A DNA stretch of 64,000 bases. It comes from Marinobacterium lacunae (GTDB lineage Bacteria > Pseudomonadota > Gammaproteobacteria > Pseudomonadales > Balneatricaceae). A model generated the notes under the pieces. The model saw nothing but the letters and a program-made list of their open reading frames with translations. It made no database searches and was not told where the DNA came from. Every line of letters starts with the position of its first letter. Positions within the stretch are counted from its first letter, which is position 1. Made by a program: the position numbers and the translations under genes. The stretch covers positions 124,001 through 188,000 of the forward strand of contig NZ_JMQN01000057.1 of NCBI RefSeq assembly GCF_000705555.1. Direction: 5' to 3'. Shown here one piece after another: positions 19,172 to 28,250 of the stretch.

Positions 19172-21169
19172 CTACGTTTTTGAACTCACGGCTCGGGTGC
19201 TGCGCCGTCTACTTGCAGCACCCGCCTTGCTTCCTCGCTTGGCAGCTCCATCCGATTTCGCGCTGGATGCTCCCTTGCGCGCGCCGCCTTTACCTTTTGT
19301 GAAACGGCGTTTTCTAGGCGCATCAATCCCCCGCAGACTCTCCGGGGTGCTCGCACCCAACTGATTTATCAGCTCGCTCAGCGAATCGTTCAGTGCCGAC
19401 ATAAACTGATCGTAACGTCCTTCCCGTCGTGCCATCGCATCCAGTGACGACTCCCAATGGGCGGTCAAATCGGGCTTCTGGACTTGTGCGGGCAAGGCGT
19501 CGATAAGACCGCGTCCGGCAGCAGAAGAGCGTATGCTCTTGCCTTGGCGGCTCAGGTAACCTCGTGTCACCAGCAGTTCAATAATCCCCGCACGGGTCGC
19601 CTCTGTTCCCAGCCCATCGGTCTCCCTGAGCACCTTTCTCAAGGCAGGATCAGCAACGAAGCGGGCAATCCCCGTCATGGCTGCCAGCAAAGTGGCATCG
19701 GTAAAAGGTTTGGGAGGCTGCGTCTGTTTTTCGACCACTTCACCTCGCTCACATAGAAGCCGGTCCCCCACCGACAAAAGCGGAAGCTCAGGGGCCTCAT
19801 CCGCCACTTTGCCCAACAACGCCCGCCACCCCGGATCGGTTGTCTGCCGTGCTCTGGCGATAAACACCCCGCCCTCAATTCGAAAGGTGAGTTCCGTATC
19901 GTTGTAGCTCCAGTTCTGATAGAACTGCATCAGATATTGGCGCGCAATCAATTCGTAGACTTTCGCCTCACTTGTCGACAACGTCCCCTCACGCGCACTT
20001 TTAGCGGTCGGGATAATGGCATGATGCGCTTCGACCTTGGCATCGTTCCAAGCCCTACCCTTGATGGTACTGTCGCTACCGGCAACCGCACCGGCCAAGG
20101 TCGGCGCACTCTGGCGAATGGCGTTGAAAACAGCAGTGGCCTCGGCATGGTGCTCTTTGGGAAGGTAACGACAGTCAGAGCGCGGATAGGTAATCAGCCG
20201 ATGCTTCTCATAGAGTGACTGACAGGCGTCCAGCACGCCCTGAGCACTCATGCCAAACGCCTTCGATGCGTCGATCTGAAGCGCCGACAGGTTATAAGGC
20301 AAAGGCGGTGGCTGTCGACCGGGTTTGCGCGTGGCGCTTTCTACCAACGCTTCCCTGCCGGTGATACGGCTTGCCACATTCTGCGCCAGATCACGACTGA
20401 GCACGCGCCCCTCGTCATCCTGCCAGCGTGCACAGGCTTCACTGGGTTGCCACTGTGCGCTGAAGGTCTGTGCATCTTCTGTCTGCAGATGGGCCAGCAC
20501 TTCAAAAAAAGGTTTACTGACGAAGGCTTCGATGGCGCGGTCACGCTCCACCACAAGCCCCAGCACAGGGGTCTGTACTCTGCCGACGGACAGCAACCCA
20601 TCGAAGCCTACGCGCCGCCCCTGTAACGTAAGCGCTCGGGTAAGGTTGATTCCATACAGCCAGTCTGCCCGTGAACGCGCCAGAGCAGATACCGACAACG
20701 GAACGAATTCACTGTTGGGCTTGAGCCTCTCCAATGCCCGCTTGACTGCCGAAGGGTTCAGATCGGAGATCAGCAGACGCTGCATACTGCGCCTTTTCGA
20801 CTCCGGAACACCCAGATACTCGATCACCTCATCCACCAGTAGCTGCCCCTCACGATCAGGGTCTCCTGCATGCACGAGTTGGTCCGCATCCTTGGTGAGT
20901 TTTTTAAGTGCAGAAAGCTGGCCACGGACCTTGGGCCGGGGCTTTAACTTCCACTTGTCAGGCACAATCGGCAGATGCTCGTAACGCCACTGCTTGTAGG
21001 CCGGGTCATAACTTTCAGGCTCGGCCTGCTCAAGCAGATGTCCGATACACCAGCTGACCAGATCGCCATTGCCGCATCGGATATACCCATCCTCCCGCTT
21101 CTGCGGCCCCGGCAATACCGCCGCAATCGCACGTGCCAGGCTAGGTTTTTCAGCAATGTAGAGTTTCAT
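19172..21169 (-). CDS. topB: DNA topoisomerase III
   Basis: A type IA topoisomerase that decatenates DNA and resolves recombination intermediates. The 665-residue product starts MKLYIAEKPSLA with the TOPRIM Glu, has the metal-binding DPDREGQ motif, SVGRVQTPVLGLV, and the catalytic Tyr in LITYPRSDCRYL. The last 40 residues are a Lys/Arg/Ala/Ser-rich tail rather than zinc fingers, probably binding DNA non-specifically. The start at 21169 overlaps the kinase-like gene by 20 bases. Confidence 0.96.
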   Translation of the reverse strand: MKLYIAEKPSLARAIAAVLPGPQKREDGYIRCGNGDLVSWCIGHLLEQAEPESYDPAYKQWRYEHLPIVPDKWKLKPRPKVRGQLSALKKLTKDADQLVHAGDPDREGQLLVDEVIEYLGVPESKRRSMQRLLISDLNPSAVKRALERLKPNSEFVPLSVSALARSRADWLYGINLTRALTLQGRRVGFDGLLSVGRVQTPVLGLVVERDRAIEAFVSKPFFEVLAHLQTEDAQTFSAQWQPSEACARWQDDEGRVLSRDLAQNVASRITGREALVESATRKPGRQPPPLPYNLSALQIDASKAFGMSAQGVLDACQSLYEKHRLITYPRSDCRYLPKEHHAEATAVFNAIRQSAPTLAGAVAGSDSTIKGRAWNDAKVEAHHAIIPTAKSAREGTLSTSEAKVYELIARQYLMQFYQNWSYNDTELTFRIEGGVFIARARQTTDPGWRALLGKVADEAPELPLLSVGDRLLCERGEVVEKQTQPPKPFTDATLLAAMTGIARFVADPALRKVLRETDGLGTEATRAGIIELLVTRGYLSRQGKSIRSSAAGRGLIDALPAQVQKPDLTAHWESSLDAMARREGRYDQFMSALNDSLSELINQLGASTPESLRGIDAPRKRRFTKGKGGARKGASSAKSDGAAKRGSKAGAASRRRSTRAVSSKT

Positions 21170-21950
21170 CGAGCGCCGCCAGCCCCTCTTCGCACCCCGG
21201 CAGATAGCTGCTGCCAAAAAGGTTGTAATGATTCAGATAGTGATAAAGGTTGTAGATACGACGCTTAAACGGATAGATGGACGATAACGGGCGCACTTCC
21301 TGATAGGCTGCATAAAACGCGGGGCTAAAGCCGCCGAACATCTCGCTCATTGCCAGATCCACTTCCGGGTCCGCATAGTAAACCGCAGGATCGATCAGCC
21401 ATACCCTTTGGCTGTCAAAGAGCACATTGCCGGACCACAGATCCCCGTGAACCAGCGCCGGTGCATCAACATGGCGATTAAGCATAGCGATCAACGCCGC
21501 TCGATAAGAGGCCAGCGCATGTTCAAACCGCTGCCTTAAACGGCTATCCGATATCCGCTCGATCTGAAAACCAAGGCGGCGCTCAACAAAGAACGTGCCC
21601 CAGTCATCACTCCAGCCGTTTTTCTGGGGTGAGAGCCCGATGTAGTTGTTCTCTTCCAACCCGTAAGCGGGGCCGTTTAGCGCATGCAGCCTCGCCAACC
21701 CTCGCCCCAAATCTCTCATCAACCGATCAGTAGGTGGGGCTGACGATACGCACTCTAGCTCAAGCTGCTCTCTCTCGACGGCAATGCGCGCGGGCACCGA
21801 TAACTCCCCTATGCTCGCCTCGCGTAGCGTTCTCTCGAGCAGTTCCAGCCCCTGCGCCTCTTTCAGAATACGATCTGAACCCTTTACCGGGTTCCTTTTA
21901 ACAAAACTGTGCATTGCTAACTGTGTGTGGCCAGATGAGCCCGCTGTCAT
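21150..21950 (-). CDS. Fructosamine/ketosamine-3-kinase family protein
   Basis: About 266 residues. Family members phosphorylate fructosamine or ribulosamine adducts so that glycated proteins deglycate. Visible motifs are SFVKRNP (nucleotide-binding Lys), the catalytic LVHGDLWSGNVLF and LIDPAVYYADPEVDLAMSEMF. The ATP-Lys segment lies about 20 residues closer to the start than in E. coli YniA, so the glycine-rich N-terminal strand is short or diverged. ATG 21950 has a weak AGG before it; GTG 21962 and ATG 21914 are alternatives. It is upstream of and overlapping topB. Confidence 0.85.
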   Translation of the reverse strand: MTAGSSGHTQLAMHSFVKRNPVKGSDRILKEAQGLELLERTLREASIGELSVPARIAVEREQLELECVSSAPPTDRLMRDLGRGLARLHALNGPAYGLEENNYIGLSPQKNGWSDDWGTFFVERRLGFQIERISDSRLRQRFEHALASYRAALIAMLNRHVDAPALVHGDLWSGNVLFDSQRVWLIDPAVYYADPEVDLAMSEMFGGFSPAFYAAYQEVRPLSSIYPFKRRIYNLYHYLNHYNLFGSSYLPGCEEGLAALDETLHC

Positions 21951-22163
21951 TGACCTATGCACTGCTGCAGCAGTGAAGGTTCTATATTTCCGCCGCTGAT
22001 TATACAGACGCGCCCCCTGATTCAGGCCCTCCGTCGCAATGGACGGTAGCGCAACCGCTGCGACTTTGCCAATTCACCCAGCTCCAAGTAACGCACGGAT
22101 AAGGAGCCGTAGTACAGGGCGTGATAGAATCGCCGACCTAACCCTGGAGCGTGAGTACTGGCT

Positions 22164-23342
22164 TTGTCGCAATACGATGTAGTGATTATTGGTGGAGGGG
22201 CCTCAGGCCTGATGTGTGCGGCAACGGCCGGTTACCGCAACCGCTCCGTGCTGGTGATCGAGCACACCAATAAACTCGGCCGTAAAATTCTTATGTCCGG
22301 CGGAGGCCGCTGCAACTTCACCAATATCCATAACAGCCCGGCCAACTTTCTCTCCGACAACCCGCACTTCTGCAAGTCGGCGCTGAGCCGCTATCCGGCG
22401 GCACAGTTTATCGAACTGGTGGAGCGTCACGGCATAGAGTTTCATGAAAAAACGCTGGGGCAGTTGTTCTGCAACGAATCCAGCCGCGAGATTCTGCAAC
22501 TGCTGTTGACTGAATGCGAGTGGGCGGGAGTGGAGACGCGTACTGAAACCCGCGTTGAGAGCATTGAGCATCAGAATCCTGGTTTTCGACTTGTCACCAG
22601 CAGCGGTGAGGTTTTTTGCACCTCCGTCGTCATCGCAACGGGCGGTTTGTCGATACCCAATGGCGGCGCCACCGGCTTCGCCTATGAGATCGCCCATCAA
22701 TTTGGCCTTGAGGTGAACGAGACGCGTGCGGCGCTCGTCCCATTCACCTTGCAACCAGCCGACCTCGAATATCTGAAACCGCTCTCGGGTGTATCTCACC
22801 CGATCAGCGTCAGCTGCAATGGCAAAACGTTTCGCGAGGCCCTACTGTTTACTCATCGTGGCCTGAGCGGCCCTGCGATCCTGCAGATATCCTCCTACTG
22901 GCACCCGGGCGATGAGATCGAAATCAACCTGTTTCCGGATATGGAGCTGTTCGAATGGCTGAAACAGCAACGGGAGAGCCGCCCAAAAGCCGAGCTGCAA
23001 ACAGTACTGTCAACGCTGATGAGCAAACGGGTTGTCCAGGCGCTGTGTGAACACTGGCAGTTTGCAGGCCACATGGCAGACCAAAGCAACAAGGTACTGA
23101 CCCGTCTTGCCGACCAACTCCAACATTGGCGCATCAAGCCCAGTGGCACTGAAGGCTATAGAACGGCCGAAGTGACACTGGGGGGCATCAAAACTGGCGA
23201 GGTGTCATCAAAGACGTTCGAAGCAAACAAGGTGCCCGGTCTGTTTTTCATTGGTGAATGCCTCGATGTGACCGGCCATCTGGGCGGGCATAACTTCCAG
23301 TGGGCATGGGCATCCGGGGTTGCCGCGGGGCAAGTAGCATAA
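22164..23342 (+). CDS. YhiN/HI0933-like FAD-dependent oxidoreductase
   Basis: A 392-residue flavoprotein. The N-terminal dinucleotide-binding motif is VVIIGGGASGLMCA; the family signature KLGRKILMSGGGRCNFTN and the C-terminal ECLDVTGHLGGHNFQWAWASG are intact. Family enzymes are annotated as aminoacetone oxidase or BaiN-like reductases, but the physiological substrate is generally unknown. Translation starts at a TTG at 22164, placed so that the FAD motif begins at residue 5 as in E. coli YhiN. GGAG lies about 14 bases upstream, so initiation may be weak. Confidence 0.9.
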   Translation: MSQYDVVIIGGGASGLMCAATAGYRNRSVLVIEHTNKLGRKILMSGGGRCNFTNIHNSPANFLSDNPHFCKSALSRYPAAQFIELVERHGIEFHEKTLGQLFCNESSREILQLLLTECEWAGVETRTETRVESIEHQNPGFRLVTSSGEVFCTSVVIATGGLSIPNGGATGFAYEIAHQFGLEVNETRAALVPFTLQPADLEYLKPLSGVSHPISVSCNGKTFREALLFTHRGLSGPAILQISSYWHPGDEIEINLFPDMELFEWLKQQRESRPKAELQTVLSTLMSKRVVQALCEHWQFAGHMADQSNKVLTRLADQLQHWRIKPSGTEGYRTAEVTLGGIKTGEVSSKTFEANKVPGLFFIGECLDVTGHLGGHNFQWAWASGVAAGQVA

Positions 23343-23435
23343 GCACCGCAGCACATATCAGCTGACAATTAACGCATATTGGGCACTGCCGTTAAGTGCT
23401 CAATAGAATCAACGAATTAAGCAAGAACACTCATC

Positions 23436-25640
23436 ATGGAAATCAAAGTAAACTTTCTGGAAAACCTGCGCCTTGAAGCCAAATTCGATGACTTCACGGT
23501 GACCACCGACCAGCCCATACGCTACAAGGGCGATGGTTCAGCGCCGAGCCCGTTCGACTATTTTCTCGCCTCCTCTGCGCTGTGTGCTGCCTACTTTGTG
23601 CGCGTGTACTGTCTGGCACGCGATATACCCACTGACGGCATCCGGTTGGCGCAAAACAATATCGTCGACCCTGAAAACCGATACAACCAGACGTTCAAGA
23701 TTCAAGTTGAGCTACCCGAACACATCTCCGACAAAGACCGCGAAGGGATTCTGAGATCCATCGACCGTTGCACGGTGAAAAAGGTCGTCCAGCAAGGCCC
23801 CGAATTCGCGATCGAGACGGTTGAAAACCTGGACGAAGACGCCTCGGCCATGCTCACGGTCAACCCGGACAGCGACGCTCACACCTACATCCTCGGCAAA
23901 GACCTCCCGCTGGAGGAGACCATCGCCAACATGACCGGCATTCTTGCCGAACTCGGGATGAAGATCGAAGTGGCGTCCTGGCGCAATATCGTGCCCAACG
24001 TATGGTCACTGCATATTCGTGACGCGGCCTCCCCCATGTGCTTCACCAATGGCAAAGGCGCAACCAAGGAGAGTGCCCTGTGCTCGGCACTGGGCGAGTT
24101 CATCGAGCGTGCCAGCTGCAACTTTTTCTACAATGATCACTACTTTGGCGAAGAGATCGCCAACAGTGATTTCGTTCACTACCCCAACGAAAAGTGGTTT
24201 AAACCGGGCCCTGATGACACCTTGCCCGAAGGGTTGCTGGATGAGTACTGCCTTGAGATTTACGACCCAGAACAGGAGCTTCGTGCCTCACACCTGATCG
24301 ACACCAACTCAGGAGCAATTGAGCGTGGCATCTGCGCCATCCCGTACGTGCGCCAGTCCGATCAGGAGGTGGTGTACTTCCCCTCCAACCTGATCGAAAA
24401 CCTGTTTGTCAGCAACGGCATGAGTGCTGGCAACAATCTTTACGAAGCGCAGGTACAAGGGCTGTCCGAGATATTCGAGCGCGCGGTCAAGAAACAGATC
24501 ATCGAGCAGGAGATCGTACTGCCAGACGTACCAACCCATGTACTTGAGAAATACCCCGGAATCCTCGCTGGCATTAAGGGGCTTGAAGAGCAGGGCTTTC
24601 CGGTTGTCGTCAAAGACGCGTCCTTGGGCGGCCAGTACCCGGTGATGTGCGTCACCCTCATGAACCCGCGTACCGGCGGAGTATTCGCCTCCTTCGGGGC
24701 GCACCCAAGCTTTGAAGTGGCGCTGGAGCGCAGCCTCACCGAGTTGCTTCAGGGCCGCAGTTTCGAGGGCCTCAACGATGTGCCTCCGCCCACGTTCAAC
24801 AGCCTTGCAGTGACCGAACCGAACAACTTCGTTGAGCACTTCATCGACTCGACAGGGCTGATCTCCTGGCGCTTCTTCAGCGCCAAGCATGATTACGCGT
24901 TCTGCGAATGGGATTTCTCCGGCACCAACGAAGAGGAAAATGCCCGCCTGATGGCGATCCTCGAAGATCTCGGCAAAGAGGTGTATATCGCGGCATTTGA
25001 CGACTTCGGCGCGTCCGCCTGCAGAATACTGGTGCCCGACTACTCGGAAATCTATCCGGTCGAAGATCTGATCTGGGACAACACCAATAAAGCGCTACTG
25101 TTCCGCTCCGATATTCTGAACATCCACTCGCTGGACGAGGATGCATTGGCTGACCTTGTCGAGCGCCTTGAAGAGAGCGAACTCGATAACTACACCGAAG
25201 TGGGAACACTCATAGGTATTGAGTTTGACGACAACACTGTGTGGGGGCAGCTTGTCGTCGGCGAGCTTAAAGCCCTGATATATCTGGCGCTTGCTCATTA
25301 CGAAGAGGCGCGTGATCTGGTGTTGGAACTGTTGAACTACAACGACAATACTGTTGAACGTGTGCTGTTTTTCCAGGCTCTCAACGCCGTACTTGATATC
25401 GCACTGGATGAAGAGTTGGAGCTGGAGGATTACCTGCCCAACATGACCCGGATGTTCGGGACTGAGCGAATGGAGGCGGCCGTCGGCTCCCTGACCGGCG
25501 ATGTTAAATTTTACGGCCTGAGTGAGACCAGCATGAAACTGGAAGGCCTGGACCGGCACCTGAGGCTTATCGAGAGCTACAAAAAGCTGCACGCAGCAAG
25601 AGCCGCCAAAGCGTCCAACGGCCTGAATAATGCTGGATAA
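23436..25640 (+). CDS. ycaO: OsmC-YcaO fusion protein
   Basis: A 734-residue two-domain protein. Residues about 1-140 are OsmC-like (SPFDYFLASSALCAAYFVRVYC and CTVKKVV contain the usual Cys pair). Residues about 165-560 form an ATP-dependent YcaO cyclodehydratase-like domain with GKGATKESALCSALGEFIERA and SNGMSAGNNLYEAQVQGLSEIFER. The C-terminal 170 residues are helical, TPR-like. E. coli YcaO aids RimO methylthiolation of ribosomal protein S12. The role of the OsmC part is unknown. The two downstream genes follow closely. Confidence 0.92.
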   Translation: MEIKVNFLENLRLEAKFDDFTVTTDQPIRYKGDGSAPSPFDYFLASSALCAAYFVRVYCLARDIPTDGIRLAQNNIVDPENRYNQTFKIQVELPEHISDKDREGILRSIDRCTVKKVVQQGPEFAIETVENLDEDASAMLTVNPDSDAHTYILGKDLPLEETIANMTGILAELGMKIEVASWRNIVPNVWSLHIRDAASPMCFTNGKGATKESALCSALGEFIERASCNFFYNDHYFGEEIANSDFVHYPNEKWFKPGPDDTLPEGLLDEYCLEIYDPEQELRASHLIDTNSGAIERGICAIPYVRQSDQEVVYFPSNLIENLFVSNGMSAGNNLYEAQVQGLSEIFERAVKKQIIEQEIVLPDVPTHVLEKYPGILAGIKGLEEQGFPVVVKDASLGGQYPVMCVTLMNPRTGGVFASFGAHPSFEVALERSLTELLQGRSFEGLNDVPPPTFNSLAVTEPNNFVEHFIDSTGLISWRFFSAKHDYAFCEWDFSGTNEEENARLMAILEDLGKEVYIAAFDDFGASACRILVPDYSEIYPVEDLIWDNTNKALLFRSDILNIHSLDEDALADLVERLEESELDNYTEVGTLIGIEFDDNTVWGQLVVGELKALIYLALAHYEEARDLVLELLNYNDNTVERVLFFQALNAVLDIALDEELELEDYLPNMTRMFGTERMEAAVGSLTGDVKFYGLSETSMKLEGLDRHLRLIESYKKLHAARAAKASNGLNNAG

Positions 25641-25669
25641 CTGATAATTAGGATACCGCCGGAGTCATC

Positions 25670-25906
25670 ATGCTGATTGTCTATCACGCACAGGATATCG
25701 CCGAGGCGCACATTGTCGCCGGAATGCTACGTGCCAATGGTATAGACGCCCATGTCGCCGGCCATTACCTTCAGGGTGCGTTTGGAGAAGTCGGTACCTT
25801 CAACCTTGCACAGGTACAAGTGAGCAACGAAGACTTTCTCGACGCACGCATACTGGTCGAAGAATACGAGCGTAACAGCCATAACGAGGAGCAACATGGA
25901 TCTTAA
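25670..25906 (+). CDS. DUF2007 small protein
   Basis: A 78-residue DUF2007 protein, a ferredoxin-like fold annotated as 'putative signal transducing protein'. It has the typical opening MLIVYHAQDIAEAHIVAGML, then RANGIDAHVAG and a C-terminal VSNEDFLDARILVEEY. Function unknown. It starts 29 bases after ycaO and overlaps the SDR gene by 11 bases, so the three genes probably form one operon. Confidence 0.88.
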   Translation: MLIVYHAQDIAEAHIVAGMLRANGIDAHVAGHYLQGAFGEVGTFNLAQVQVSNEDFLDARILVEEYERNSHNEEQHGS

Positions 25907-26687
25907 CTTGAAAGGTCAGGTGGTGATGATTGCGGCCGCCAGCAAAGGCATGGGTTATGCGACGGCGCTTGAATGCGCACGCGAAGGCGCAATCGTGTCG
26001 ATGGCAAGCCGCGACAAACAGGCGATAGAGTCCGCAGCGGAAACGATACGGCAGCAGACCGGCGCGACAGTCAAAGCCTATACGTTCGATGCAGGTGACG
26101 CACAGAGTATCAAGCAATGGGCCGAGGATACGCTACGCGATCTCGGCCCCGTCAAGGGGCTTCTGGTTAACGCAGGCGGCCCGCCAACCGGTCAGTTCGA
26201 CAGCTTTGATGACGATGACTGGCAAAGCGCCTTCGAGCTGACACTCATGAGTAGCGTGCGGATGATCCGTGCAGTCCTGCCGAGCATGCGTGCCTCCGGC
26301 GGAGGTTCGATTCTTGCCATCACCTCCTCCTCCGTTAAAGAGCCGATCGATATCCTGATTCTGTCCAACGTGATGCGCTCGGGCGTCACATCACTGATCA
26401 AATCGCTGTCGCAACAGCTGGGCCCTGACAACATCCGGCTTAACACGCTGATTCCGGGCAAAATTGACACTGACCGTCTGCGCGGAACCAATCAGGCACA
26501 AGCATCAAAACGTGGTGTAAGTGTTGAGGAACACAATGCCCAGATGGCCGCTCAACTACCGATGCGGCGCTTCGGCGATGCCGATGAAGTCGGTAAGGCC
26601 TGTGCCTTCCTGCTATCCGATGCAGCAAGCTATATCACGGGCGTTTCACTGGCCGTTGACGGTGGACTGATCAAGACCGTTTGGTAG
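25896..26687 (+). CDS. SDR-family oxidoreductase without the YxxxK catalytic pair
   Basis: A 263-residue Rossmann-fold SDR protein. The cofactor motif is AAASKGMGYATALE, then NAGGPP and the C-terminal YITGVSLAVDGG. Where classical enzymes have S...YxxxK, this reads TSSSVKEP followed by LSNVMRSG, so both the Tyr and the Lys are replaced. The same pattern occurs in a known SDR subgroup, so it is probably a real divergent clade rather than decay. GAGGAG lies just before the ATG. Reaction unknown. Confidence 0.88.
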   Translation: MDLNLKGQVVMIAAASKGMGYATALECAREGAIVSMASRDKQAIESAAETIRQQTGATVKAYTFDAGDAQSIKQWAEDTLRDLGPVKGLLVNAGGPPTGQFDSFDDDDWQSAFELTLMSSVRMIRAVLPSMRASGGGSILAITSSSVKEPIDILILSNVMRSGVTSLIKSLSQQLGPDNIRLNTLIPGKIDTDRLRGTNQAQASKRGVSVEEHNAQMAAQLPMRRFGDADEVGKACAFLLSDAASYITGVSLAVDGGLIKTVW

Positions 26688-26733
26688 TCCAGGACAGCTG
26701 CATGTGGCCCCTTGCAGAAATAAAAAGTATTTG

Positions 26734-26761
26734 TTGACTCCAGCAAGGGGCCCTGTACACT
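26734..26761 (+). promoter_or_regulatory. Strong sigma-70 promoter of the cold-shock gene
   Basis: TTGACT (26734-26739), 16-base spacer, TACACT (26756-26761). Transcription from here gives a 5' leader of about 160 bases before the cold-shock ATG, as in cspA-type genes whose leaders act as RNA thermosensors. Confidence 0.75.
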
Positions 26762-26926
26762 GAACCTCGCTAGTAAGTAAGTCTCATATTTATGCAAACC
26801 ATTTCGACGCCCTGCCTGTAGTAGTTCGTCCTGTCTTCATAAGTACGTCACCACTTCAAAGCACGACCGTCCGATCGGGAACACCCGAGACGACAAAATC
26901 ATTACTGATATTCAGGAATATATACT

Positions 26927-27133
26927 ATGTCTACCACTACCGGCACTGTTAAATGGTTCAACGAAACTAAAGGCTTCGGCTTCATCGAGCAGGAAAACGG
27001 CCCGGACGTTTTCGCTCACTTCAGCGCTATCAGCGGTTCAGGTTTCAAAACCCTGGCTGAAGGCCAGCGCGTACAGTTCACTGTTACTCAGGGCCAGAAA
27101 GGTCCTCAGGCAGAGAACATCGTAGCTATCTAA
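26927..27133 (+). CDS. CspA-family cold-shock protein
   Basis: A 68-residue single cold-shock domain that binds single-stranded RNA and DNA. The RNP1 motif KGFGFIEQ and RNP2-like DVFAHFSAI are intact. It follows a near-consensus promoter and a long untranslated leader, and is closed by a strong terminator, so it is monocistronic. Whether it is cold-induced or constitutive cannot be told from sequence. Confidence 0.96.
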   Translation: MSTTTGTVKWFNETKGFGFIEQENGPDVFAHFSAISGSGFKTLAEGQRVQFTVTQGQKGPQAENIVAI

Positions 27134-27171
27134 GCTGCGCTGCCAAGGCTGTAAAGCCTGAAGCCAAAGGA

Positions 27172-27203
27172 AGGGAGTGAATTTAGTTTCACTCCCTTTT
27201 TTT
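27172..27203 (+). terminator. Terminator of the cold-shock gene
   Basis: GGGAGTGAA (27173-27181), short loop and TTCACTCCC (27188-27196) are followed by TTTTTTT. Confidence 0.92.
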
Positions 27204-27305
27204 ATGCCGCTCGATCAGACATCCGCCGAGGCGTCTATTCAAAACAGGCATTATGTCGTAAACTGGCGACAGGTTTTAAGTTAGGTCAACGGGAGCCAAG
27301 ATGCT

Positions 27306-27500
27306 ATGGATATCTCTTCCACTACCACACTGCTGAGTCAGGTCTCTGCCGATCAGGCACACGCGACTAAGGTCAATGTGATGATCAAGGATCAGATGGA
27401 AGCCAATGGCCAGCAAGCACTGAAATTGATCGAGAGCACAACGCCACGTCCGGTCGACCCATCCAATCCCGTCGGTCAGAATATCGACACCTACGCGTAA
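27306..27500 (+). CDS. YjfB-like putative motility protein
   Basis: A 64-residue protein resembling the YjfB family (PF14070), small proteins linked to motility regulons in Bacillus. It begins MDISSTTTLLSQVSADQAHA, followed by a predicted helix with NVMIKDQMEANGQQALKLIES and ends in a Pro/Asn-rich tail. GGGAG lies about ten bases before the ATG. No flagellar gene is in the window, so the motility link is by family only. It converges on gspB. Confidence 0.8.
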   Translation: MDISSTTTLLSQVSADQAHATKVNVMIKDQMEANGQQALKLIESTTPRPVDPSNPVGQNIDTYA

Positions 27501-27522
27501 TGGACTCAGCGCTTCATGCCGG

Positions 27523-28248
27523 TTATAGTGCCGGCACCCGGAAGCGGTAGTCTCGATATTGCATCACCACACCTTTGGGAATGATGGCCTCTAACATGAG
27601 GTCCGGTGCCACGCGCTGCCCCTCACGAATCACTCTGTCTCCCAGTTTGACCAATCGGCTGCCCTGCTGCTCAGAGTAGATGTGAACACTGAAGCGCAGA
27701 TCCGGCAACACCCGCTGTACATCAACCGGTAACTGTCTCAGGTAGGGTAGACCGGCATAGGGATCAGGCACTGCGACAGGTTCTTCGATTACCGGCTTTG
27801 GCTCAGATGACACAACAGCAACGGGTTCGACCGTACGTCTAACCGGCTTTATGGGTGAGATAGTCGGTTTATTGATTACCACCTCTTTAATGCCGGTTAC
27901 CGACGGCTTAGGCTCTTCCGGTGCGTTCAACACCAGTTTGACGCCCACCATGTCGATCTCATGATCGGTTTGGCTCGAAGCGTGAGCATCCCGCTGGGCA
28001 CCTGTTGGCGCGCCGCCTTGATTATCAACGGGCATCCTATCGACAGGCGCTTTTCCAAAGAGTATGAACCCTGCTCCGGCCAACAATAGCACACCGCTCA
28101 GCACGCCCCAGAGGGGCAGCGGACGCCGTATCGATGGAATCGTCGAAGAACCTATTGGCGGCATCGGATCACTCACACCGCCCTCTTCTGAAGTGCGTGC
28201 GCTTCGACGTGCCTCCGACTCTTTAAGTGCTTGCAGGATGTATGACAT
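27523..28248 (-). CDS. gspB: Type II secretion accessory protein GspB
   Basis: A 241-residue bitopic inner-membrane protein. It begins with the family signature MSYILQALKESEARR, has a membrane segment at about 45-66, a Pro-rich periplasmic linker and a C-terminal GspB domain (LPYLRQLPVDVQRVLPDLRF to IPKGVVMQYRDYRFRV). With GspA it remodels peptidoglycan so the secretin can assemble. GGGAG precedes the ATG, which follows the gspA stop by two bases. Confidence 0.9.
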   Translation of the reverse strand: MSYILQALKESEARRSARTSEEGGVSDPMPPIGSSTIPSIRRPLPLWGVLSGVLLLAGAGFILFGKAPVDRMPVDNQGGAPTGAQRDAHASSQTDHEIDMVGVKLVLNAPEEPKPSVTGIKEVVINKPTISPIKPVRRTVEPVAVVSSEPKPVIEEPVAVPDPYAGLPYLRQLPVDVQRVLPDLRFSVHIYSEQQGSRLVKLGDRVIREGQRVAPDLMLEAIIPKGVVMQYRDYRFRVPAL

Positions 28249-28250
28249 GG

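Noticed and set aside
27235..27265. Sigma-28-like promoter before the YjfB-like gene
   Set aside because: Only about half the consensus positions match and no flagellar genes are near.
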